Source: Cyrtodaria siliqua
Taxonomy: Eukaryota; Mollusca; Bivalvia; Adapedonta; Hiatellidae
Direction: 5' to 3'
DNA length: 64,000 nucleotides
Assembly: GCA_037043455.1 (NCBI GenBank)
Contig: JAWPHD010001804.1
Span: 62,001 to 126,000, forward strand
Position 1 is the first letter of the stretch; every line of letters begins with the position of its first letter. The position numbers were made by a program, and so were the translations under genes. This document shows, in pieces, positions 56,501 through 64,000 of this stretch. The notes beneath the pieces are model-generated. The model was not told the origin of the DNA and made no database searches. It saw nothing but the letters and a program-made list of their open reading frames with translations.

Positions 56501-58506
56501 CTAGATATGATTGAAACTGAAACTTTGCAATGTTATATAAAAAACTGCTCTAATGGAATTTTCTAATCGACTATGCCAATTCTGAACAAAATTGTCATTT
56601 AACTTTTGCTTTAGTATTGCAAGAAAAATATTATCGTTACCAACACTTTGTTGTAACCATGCATCATAAAACCCAAGCGAGGACAATAAGTGTTTCAACT
56701 GGGAAACTCAGTTTATTTTCTGAGGATATGTTTCACAGTCATTTAGCAGCATGTTATAAACAATTTTCACATATTTACGATCATGTACTCTCATGACTTT
56801 TAACCAATATTTAATTATTATAAAATATCTTCTTGTAATAAATGACGTTCTGCCAAGTTAATCATATATGAAAGAATTTTGAGTTGTCTTCTTAACACCC
56901 AAAATATGTTTACAAAACTGTTAATACACTCGTTCAATTGATATAGCGTGCATAAATCCCCACACTTCACATCCATAGTTTATAATTGGAGTTATCAATT
57001 TATCAAACAGATCTAATTTATGCTTTGGGGATATAAATGTAAATTTGTATAAATACCTATTCATTTTGCGCTTGACCAGCAAGAGCAGTTTGTGCTTCTG
57101 CTGAAGACCCTCCAGTAGAAAAGACTATACCTAAATATGTGAACTTACTAACTATATCTAATGGAGCACCATCATATATAAAAAACTAAATGTCGTGGTA
57201 GCATTGCGCCCTTTCTAAATACCATAACGTTTGTTTTAGTACAATTTACTTTCAATCTCCATTCTTTACAATATCTAGATAGTATATTATGTCCATTTTG
57301 TAACTCTGCTGCAGTGTTAGCAAACAAAACTATATCATCTGCATATAACAGCATAAACATCTTAAACATATTAATATCTAAACCTTCAAAACCACTATGT
57401 ATGAATGCATCTTCTATATCATTTAAATACATAGAAAAGAACAATGGAGATAGGCACTTCCCTTGCCGAACGCCAAGTACACAGTAAAATTCATCGCTCA
57501 ATTGGTTACAGTATTTAACTTTAGACTTAACACATGAGTACATTGATTTAATAATATCAAGAATCTTTCCCAGAAAACCGAACTTTGTTAATTTATACCA
57601 TAAATTATCACGCACAACATAGTCAAAAGCTTTAGTAAAATCAACAAATGCACAATACAATTTGTTTCCTTGATTTAAAATATGCGTAATTTAACCACTT
57701 AAAACAAATATATTATCAACAGTACTCAAGTGCGATCTAAATCCAGCTTGTGCTTCAATTAGAACGCTGTATGTTTCTGCCCACTCCGATAATCTATTGT
57801 TTAGTGTACGTGTAAATAATTTGCCCAAACAGCTAAATAAAGTAATACCACGGTAATTTTCTACATCATTAATATTGCTCTTTTTGTGAAGAGGAATAAC
57901 ATACCCTTCTGACCAGCCTTTTGGAAAATACCCAACCTCAAACATTTTATTAAACATTTTACAAATAACTGGTGATAAAATAGTTTTACCACGAATGAAC
58001 ATTTCATTTAATAACATATCAGGTCCAGACGATCGCGTTGAATTCAGTTGCTTAATTGATTTTATAATCTCATCCTCAGTAAAATTCACATTCAACTCTT
58101 CAAACATTATGTTAAATTCATTATTTTCGTACCGTTCATTAAAATATACAACATCTTCATCTGGAACAAAGAACTCGTTATTTGGACTATTAATAGCTTT
58201 AAAATATTGTTCAAAAGAAGTCAATGGTATATTTGTTGGCTTAAGTCCCGATGCTTCTTTTAACATATTCCAATATAATTTTGCATTTTTATATCTTGCG
58301 TTTACAAAAGCAGCTGTTTTAACTCGACCATAATCCGTCCTACAATGTCTAACAGTAGATTTATAAAGTGACCGAGCTTTAACCATATTAATTATATTTA
58401 TGTCACTTTTGCTTTCTCTATATTTATTCAACTTTTGTAAAAAGAGAAACTTACTTTCATGACACTCATCATTATACCACGGGTTTTCTTTTTTATTGTT
58501 AAACAT
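56501..58506 (-). pseudogene. LINE ORF2, reverse transcriptase and C-terminal part
   Basis: 58506-57691 encodes NEFNIMFEELNVNFTEDEII, RSSGPDMLLNEMF, GWSEGYVIPLHKK and NYRGITLFSCLGKLFTR. After a frame change 57660-57172 encodes CAFVDFTKAFDYVVRDNLWY, VRQGKCLSPLFFSMYLND and MLLYADDIVLFANTAAELQN with the YADD catalytic box. Downstream DNA to 56501 is full of stops but still reads KFTYLGIVFSTGG and LKQKLNDNFVQNWHSRLENS. All RT blocks are present, but at least three frameshifts make it inactive. Clade not settled. Confidence 0.85.
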
Positions 58507-58589
58507 CGCTATTACAACTAAATCTGCGGTTAAAATTGGTGAAGAATGGCATTAAAATCATGAATACATGAATTGATATCCCCACTATT

Positions 58590-59625
58590 CGTACACTGTT
58601 ATATTTTTTCATTTAAAGAATTCAAATTACCACTAATTTCTTCTGTATTGAAACTCTCAATAAAATCACACTTCTCATCGTTGTTCCATACATATTTATA
58701 ACTTAATCGTTCATAACTGTTGTTTACGAGCGACGTCTCATTGCTTGGATTACAACAATTTAAAGAAAATGTTATTAAACAATGGTCCGACAAAATATTT
58801 GGCTCTCCAACTTCGAACTCACTAACATGTGTTAATAGATTCTGTGACGACAAAACATAATCCACTACTGAACTACCCCTACTGCCTACAAAAGTATAGC
58901 GACCGACACCTTTATCATTGCCAAATCTACCGTTTAAAATACGCAAAGAACTCTGTTTACACAAATCTAATAAAAGTAACCCATTGTTATTCACATGACC
59001 CTTATCCTCAGAATAACGCGGCAATTCAATATCAGAAATATAATCATCAGGCAACATATGCATATGAACATTGTTATCGTTTATGACATAATCACAATTA
59101 GTGGATGTACGACTATTAAAATCCCCGAGAATTAACATTTTGCACTCATTTATACTTTTATTTTCAATACATGCAATAGATTCTAATAAGCGATCAAAAA
59201 TATTGGTTTCAACCATTGCCTGGCAGCTACTATCATCGGGTAATACATATGTTAAACAAATATATAAATCACTACTAAATGATAATCTTTTACCCTCAAT
59301 CTTTACCCAAATAATATCATCATCACTAAGGTATACCAATGTGTCCTTCGAGACATAATCATGTCTGATATATACCGCTATACCGCCTGAGTTACGCTTA
59401 CATGATTTCTTATTTTCAGTCCTATGTAATATCTAACAATCAAAATCGTCAACATTAATATCAGAATATTCATCAGTCCATGTCTCTGTGAACAACACAA
59501 TATCACTTGATTTAAAAATATCATTCAGCTCAACACTTTTCAGTTTATTAGTCCTTGAATGTTCATAAGCGTAAAACGCAACTTCACCTTCTTGGTTATT
59601 TTCATTTGTGTCATGCATGTCATGA
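58590..59625 (-). pseudogene. LINE ORF2, APE-type endonuclease part
   Basis: The N-terminal motif FTLMNIQGLIN (about 59575) and DIVLFTETWTDEYSDINVDD lie in two frames. 59339-58599 then encodes LYICLTYVLPDD, MLILGDFNSRTST, VVDYVLSSQNLLTHVSEFEV and ILSDHCLITFSLN. The GDFN and SDHC motifs hold the catalytic Asp, Asn and His of the AP-endonuclease fold that nicks target DNA. Broken by at least two frameshifts. Confidence 0.82.
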
Positions 59626-60820
59626 TCCTGGATATCCCCAACCGACTTTCTCCGCGAACCCTTGCACGAGAAACACGTGAAATGTCTACTTCCTCAGGTA
59701 GAGTCTCTTTATTTAAAACCTGTTTCTCGGTATTGTCCATATGTGAAGGCGCATTCACGGGTGCCCATGATCTAAAAATAGTTGGCTGTGGTTGGTCTGG
59801 CTGGATATTCGAGATTGTGTGCTGAGACGGATTAATGATGGGATTAATGACGTCAGTGTTTACTGGATCCAATAACTGTTGTACTCTGGTGTCAGGTAGG
59901 TATATGTCACTCTGTTTCTGACTCACACAAACATGTTCTGTGCCGCACGATCCACTGCTACGTACACTGTGCATCGACGAAATGTGTATGTCCTCGCTGG
60001 TCATGTCCGTTACTTTATCGCGTGTAATACATGAACTGAGATCATCACAACGGTCGTCTGTATGTGTACGTGTATGGGTCTGAGACATAACTGGAATGTT
60101 TTGTATATGTGCGAAGTCAACAATGCGACTATTTCCAATGACCTTGAACTGGCTGGATACAATATCTGTACTTTAGACCTCTGATTTTGTGATCTAAGTT
60201 CCTTGAACCTTGGCCATAGTCTCTTGCGCGCGTCTTGTATTTCTCTGGGCATGTCGTGATCGATAGAAATGGGTGTTTTTCAGTTTATAAGCATTGCCCA
60301 TGATCCTCTCAGCGTCCCCAAAGTCTCTGAAATTTACAATAATCGGCCTTCTCGGATGCTGGTGGTCACGCTTACGCGGCCCTAACCTGTGCACACGTGT
60401 GATATACAAATCATCGCTATTCAAATCAAAACGGTTCACTATAACATCACGTATAAGTAAGAAACAGTTTTCATTATTGTTCTCTGCAATACCCCTGAAT
60501 ATGATGTTGTTCCTACTTGAACGAGCTTCTAAGTCAATAGACTTGTATGACAATGTTCTTAAAAGATCGGTATTCCTGTTTGTTACGTCAATGACATGTT
60601 CCACTTTTTCACAGACATTTTTCATACAGTTTTGAAAGTGTAGCATACCTCGATTGCAGTTATCCTGATCAAATTTGATAATCTGTAACTCTCCAAATAT
60701 CCTCACTAATTTATCGTCCATTGAACTGTTTATCAATTGCTGTTTAGAAGCACTCACATTTTGTCCATATTTTGACCATCGGTTCACTACCGTTTGAAAT
60801 CCATTTCCATTTTCCGCCAC
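59626..60820 (-). pseudogene. LINE ORF1 (coiled coil plus RRM-like RNA-binding protein)
   Basis: 60820-60194 encodes 208 residues. A helical N-terminal half is followed by DLEARSSRNNIIFRGIAEN and LYITRVHRLGPRKRDHQHPR, then PIIVNFRDFGDAERIMGNAY and LKNTHFYRS, the pattern of the RRM and C-terminal domain of L1-type ORF1 proteins. It continues in shifted frames to a Ser/Thr-rich tail (IFRSWAPVNAPSHMDN) ending near 59626. No in-frame ATG is present at the 5' edge (GTG at 60820), so the element is slightly 5'-truncated or the start is mutated. Confidence 0.78.
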
Positions 60821-60836
60821 GTCGTCATATATAACT

Positions 60837-61558
60837 TATATTACATTAATTCCTTCAAAACAAATCGAAATGATGTATGAACTCCATTAAGATTAATAAA
60901 TTTAAATATTAATACTGTTAATAATCGTTTTGTTTACTTCACAGAACCCGACTCTTATCGGTTCATCTTTAAAAAGATACGATCTCGTAAGATCAGCTGT
61001 ACTTATTTCATAAATAACATCCCCGTATGATCCATCAACAATAGAATTACTTATCAAGTCACAGAGGATGTACAGTGTATCGATAGAATTTGTTATGTTT
61101 GGTGTTACAGTTCCAAATTTTGTTTCTCTAATAACTGCATCTTTATCAAACCCGATTAAGGTGTGAAAGTTTGTCTCCCTTAAATCAAGCACACATATAT
61201 TATGAATGGTAACTAAACATTTAAAACTTGATAAATCAAACTCAATTCTTATCGGGACATGTGAGTCAGCAGGTAAATCGTCATTTACAGTCAAAGTTTC
61301 TTTTATATAATTATCGATATCAGCATAACTGTAATTTCCATTTGCAAAACTAATAGTTTTCCAATCTGTTCCATTGTAATACCTTATCACTTTGTTATTA
61401 AAATCTTCACTAATATTATACCACGAGTAAGTCATGGAATTAATCTTATCGAGTCCAATGCCATAGTGTTTGTTTTTGCCTAATATTAATGGTCTATCAA
61501 ATACAGTTGTAAAATTACTCGGCGTATTTGAGCTATTAATTATTGAAGTTTTTTCTGA
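60837..61558 (-). pseudogene. Maverick penton-like/minor capsid structural protein
   Basis: The frame opens at 61558 after a stop, without an ATG, and runs past the internal Met at 61435 to a stop at 60902. It encodes RPLILGKNKHYGIGLDKINS, ISFANGNYSYADIDNYIKET, FHTLIGFDKDAVI and NITNSIDTLYILCDLISNSI. After two stops the last bit of the protein (GVHTSFRFVLKELM) is still readable to 60837, directly before the LINE. I recognise this as a conserved structural-type protein of animal Mavericks. The penton-like role is by analogy with gene position and is not shown. Confidence 0.6.
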
Positions 61559-61754
61559 TCATAATATAATTTTAAGAAATGCTTAAGTAGCTTTAGTTAC
61601 TTAAGTTCCATTATACATATTAGTAGATAAAATTAATCACCTAAATAAAACATTTTAAAACTTGATTTTTTGAAATTGAAAACGTGTGTAGTGTTATATT
61701 TTATAAAGTAAATGCATGAAGAAAACCATCACGCCTGGTTCTTTCAAGTGGTTT
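61559..61754. other. AT-rich intergenic space in the Maverick
   Basis: No gene. The string TCTACTAATATGTATA on the minus strand near 61620 loosely resembles the TCTAAY promoter-like motif of the element. Confidence 0.4.
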
Positions 61755-62711
61755 TCATGTCGGATGCGACACAAAACTATTATCATAATTAGCGTAATCT
61801 TGAATAATGCTTATTCCATCTATTGTATATTTAAACAGTATAATCCGACTTGCGTAATCTACTATTACTTTCAACTCATCAATTATACCAAGAAGTGCTT
61901 TATGGCGACTATCAGACTTTTGATTAAACTGTTTCAATGAAGCTATTTCACCATCAAAAGCTTTGCTCCTTTCATCCTGGGCAGTTTTCAATTGCTTCGA
62001 AACATCATCAATAGCAGCAGTCTCGAGTTTATCAGTGTCAACCAGTTTGCTCAGAGCAGCCTCTAGCGTCTTGCTGTCAACCATTTACTTTTTGATGTCT
62101 TCAAACTCTTTGTTGATGTCGTCAACGTTGGTGTTTGTCTGTTCATTTGATATTTTAATTTGAGTTATTTCGGTAGCAAAAGCAGTTCTCATTTGTTTTG
62201 AAGCATAAGCAATAGCAGTTTCTAGTTCATTGTTATTAACCATTTGCTTATTGATTTTTTTAATTCGCTCATCAATACTTTCAACACCAGTTTGAATTTT
62301 TTCGCCTAACGTTTTATAGAGATCATTCTCTTCCAGCCCATCTTCTTTCTTTTCTAACTCTTTCAAAGTATCACACAAAGGTTTTATTCCATCTTTTAAA
62401 CCGTTTTGAATTTCAATCATTTTTTCACGGTTTGCTTGTAACTTTGTTTGTATTTGACTTAATTTATCATGAACACCTGTTGTTAAATTTTTCATCATAT
62501 CTGGAATTTTATCAATATTATAATCACGTATGATCTTTGCTACTCTTCTTACAGTAAATTGCTTTGTTGCTGCATCATCTGCTTTATCTGGATTGCCAAC
62601 ATTGGTAATTTTATTATTATCCATGTTAAGATCACTTTTTAAAACATTTTCCTGGTTTTTACCCTTTTGAAGATAATTAACCAAATGTTTTGGTTTTACA
62701 TACTCAGACAT
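61755..62711 (-). pseudogene. Maverick fibre-like coiled-coil protein split by an in-frame stop
   Basis: From ATG 62711 the frame encodes VKSDLNMDNNKITNVGNPDK-type text: LNMDNNKITNVGNPDKADDA and ATKQF, the neck motif of trimeric phage and viral tail fibres. Long heptad-like helices follow to FEDIKK and a TAA at 62085-62087. The very next codon continues the same frame (MVDSKTLEAALSKLVD) to 61755. The two halves carry related helical units (NELETAIAYASKQM and DKLETAAIDDVSKQL), so the stop most likely splits one protein, though two adjacent genes cannot be excluded. Probable attachment or capsid-surface role, inferred. Confidence 0.58.
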
Positions 62712-62712
62712 T

Positions 62713-62805
62713 AGCTAACTTCCTCGGGCGGTTATAAACAGAGATCGCCGATCTCTGTTATAAATCGCCGATGAAGTTACGTTTTGCTAACTTCCTCGGG
62801 CGATC
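62713..62805. repeat. short direct duplication and hairpin between ATPase and fibre genes
   Basis: GCTAACTTCCTCGGGCG occurs at 62714 and 62788, about 74 bases apart. Between them, AACAGAGATCG (62737-62747) pairs with CGATCTCTGTT (62749-62759), a perfect 11-bp hairpin with one-base loop. It overlaps the ATPase stop. Confidence 0.75.
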
Positions 62806-63380
62806 CAGATACAGAGAATCATATTGCTTGTCAGTTGCTTTTTTATACTGATCTTTGCTGACATCTTGTTCTCTAGAAAGCATGTTCATTTCATTTATAC
62901 TTGGAGTCGCAAAAAAAATGTAATGAGAACAATTCAACCGAATGTCTTTGGGAGTTTTGTAATAAGATTGAGTTAAATAAATTACATAATAAGTTTTATG
63001 TCTACCTTTGATGAAATAATTGATAATATCATTTTGATTGCGTTCACAAACATAATCATCAAAAATGACTCTCTTCTGATTATCTGAATCCAAATCACTC
63101 ACAGGGATAACTTCATCATTTGAACATTCTAATATGTCTTCAACTTGCATTTTATTCTTTTTTGCTACCTTTTAAGTTTTTGTGATAAGACCTGATATTT
63201 GGACTGCCTCAAGATTTTAACAAAAAAATAAATCTTGTCATAGTAAACTAAAGATTTTAATAGCATGTGAACTAATGTGTTTGTTTTGCCAGAACCTGAA
63301 TTACCGCATTTAAGCATTCTAAAACAACAGTCTGGCATGATGTTCCATATTTGTTTAAAATTACCGTTTTCTGTCTTCAT
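62758..63380 (-). pseudogene. Maverick FtsK/HerA-type DNA packaging ATPase
   Basis: The N-terminal part (63380-63165) encodes CCFRMLKCGNSGSGKTNTLV with the Walker A loop GNSGSGKT. A frameshift within about 15 bases leads to the C-terminal part (63150-62758) with the Walker B box KRVIFDDYVCE and sensor-like YYVIYLTQSYYKTPKDI, and the Arg-containing end YLDRPRKLAKRNF. The family is the A32-type packaging motor of Mavericks and related viruses, which pumps DNA into capsids. Length (about 205 residues) is near normal. A single frameshift in an A-rich run inactivates it. Confidence 0.82.
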
Positions 63381-63444
63381 GTCATAGATTGGAATTTGCG
63401 TTATTATAATTAATATTATCTAACTATTATTATATATATCAAAA
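63381..63444. promoter_or_regulatory. divergent promoter region, TCTAAC motif
   Basis: AT-rich space of 64 bases between the ATPase (-) and the small gene at 63445 (+). TCTAACTATTATTATATATA (63419-63438) lies 26 bases before the plus-strand start and matches the motif found before three minus-strand genes. Confidence 0.55.
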
Positions 63445-63950
63445 GTGTATTGTGGAATAAAACAAATCCCTCGTGGTAAACAACTTGGAACAGAAGAAGA
63501 ATGTTCCAAAACTAATCAAGTTAGATATTATGGATTAAAACAAATTAAAAAAAATATTCCGGGACCTACAAAAGAAAAAGATTTAGATCCTACTAGAAGA
63601 CAAAAAAATAAATCCAGTAAGTCTGTCAAAAACAAAGAACAACCACATATTATTTATCTAATAGGATTAGAAACAGAAAAGAAACAATTAAATAATATGT
63701 TAAAAAAGCTGAATCTCCTGCTGCAATAACACGCATGGAAAACAAATTGGCTAAAATACAATCAGAGGCTTCTAAAGCGTATGCAAATCTCAAACTTATA
63801 AGAAAAAATAAAACAGCAACTAAGCCTCCGGCTAAAAAAAGCGACTAAGCCTCCAACAAAGAAGAAAACAAAAACTCCCAGGCAGATGGAACCCGTAACT
63901 CCGGAAGAATGCATTAAAATGTATAAAAAGAGTGCGAAAGGCAACTGAGG
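63445..63950 (+). pseudogene. small divergent Maverick protein (YCGI-type), frameshifted
   Basis: Begins YCGIKQIPRGKQLGTEEECS and TNQVRYYGLKQI, a short conserved opening I associate with Maverick and related virus genomes, function unknown. The first codon is GTG where ATG is expected. After a stop at 63727, the shifted frame holds MENKLAKIQSEASKAYANLK and then, after another shift, a Lys/Pro-rich tail and TPEECIKMYKKSAKGN to about 63948. Two frameshifts. Confidence 0.6.
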
Positions 63951-64000
63951 TGCGAAAATTAAACCGATCTTAAACTTATCTTAACTTATCTTAATTTATC
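63951..64000. repeat. CTTATCTTAA short repeat at window edge
   Basis: Three tandem copies of CTTATCTTAA-type text from about 63971. The Maverick continues beyond the window. Confidence 0.6.

Larger units (their letters stand above)
56480..60835 (-). mobile_element. LINE (non-LTR retrotransposon) inserted in the Maverick
   Basis: Minus-strand element with ORF1 (RRM-type), then ORF2 with APE endonuclease and reverse transcriptase. It separates the Maverick penton-like gene from the small basic gene. An AATAAATATTTTC-type word near 56485 marks the 3' side. The junctions are placed by loss of Maverick coding and are uncertain by about 20-30 bases; no target duplication was confirmed. The C-terminal Cys/His domain seen in other LINEs of the window is not present. 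Confidence 0.8.
52243..64000 (-). mobile_element. Maverick/Polinton-type virus-like transposon, right end outside window
   Basis: A run of genes diagnostic for this class: DDE integrase with chromodomain, cysteine protease, membrane-active-type protein, capsid-like proteins, fibre-like protein, and FtsK/HerA-type packaging ATPase, all on the minus strand, plus a small divergent gene at 63445. Excluding the LINE at 56480-60835, about 7.4 kb is visible. The polymerase and right terminal repeat are not in view. Five or more genes are broken, so the copy is not functional. Relatives include the integrase and capsid-like proteins F54H12.3 and F54H12.2 of nematodes, as I recall them. Confidence 0.87.

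Noticed and set aside
52243..64000. Search for a family-B DNA polymerase in the Maverick
   Set aside because: No polymerase motifs seen on either strand; it may lie beyond the right edge.

Overview
This window is eukaryotic and reads as a marine invertebrate genome, most likely a bivalve or related mollusc. That is an inference from spliced genes, the LINE, Penelope-like, tyrosine-recombinase, Helitron, Harbinger and Maverick families present, and dispersed repeat texts I associate with mollusc genomes. Host coding sequence is minimal: one terminal exon that looks like TPPP/p25-alpha (14762-14926) and two or three unidentified candidate exons. Almost everything else is mobile or repetitive DNA, much of it nested.

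Layout. 1-525: ~90-100 bp minisatellite. 690-7550: a decayed Helitron replicase gene split in mid-frame by a 5.2 kb PIF/Harbinger transposon (about 1574-6815). Both Harbinger genes, a two-exon DDE transposase and a five-exon MADF-like accessory protein, can be read through intact. 7540-11330: tandem and dispersed repeats. 11340-13262: Penelope-like and LINE fragments. 14088-14570: a foldback MITE. 15305-47998: a giant inverted repeat. 48.3-51.8 kb: two candidate exons, a LINE tail and MITE-like sequence. 52243 to the right edge: a Maverick/Polinton-type virus-like transposon, mostly on the minus strand, split by a 4.3 kb LINE.

The giant inverted repeat is the least ordinary structure. Outer arms (15.3-25.8 kb and 43.7-48.0 kb) match in reverse complement, about 96% in the one stretch compared closely. 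The inner arms are arrays of a 37-bp unit in opposite orientations (25771-35345 plus, 38414-43740 minus). They converge on a 3 kb centre holding a decayed tyrosine-recombinase retrotransposon (Gag, RT, RNase H, YR). After subtracting later insertions each arm is about 9-9.6 kb. Left-arm insertions are a Gypsy-like gag fragment, a second YR retrotransposon with an SGNH hydrolase, Penelope-like sequence, and a 4.2 kb foldback element with a 3-bp target duplication. The right arm has two MITEs. Degenerate C2H2 zinc-finger linker coding recurs in both arms.

The Maverick keeps an intact capsid-like ORF and an intact short membrane-active-type ORF. The integrase gene (zinc ribbon, phospholipase A2-like domain, DDE integrase, chromodomain), protease, penton-like, fibre-like and packaging ATPase genes are broken by stops or frameshifts. 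A short promoter-like motif recurs before four of its genes. No family-B DNA polymerase is seen; the element runs off the right edge. All homology calls are from pattern recognition, not searches.
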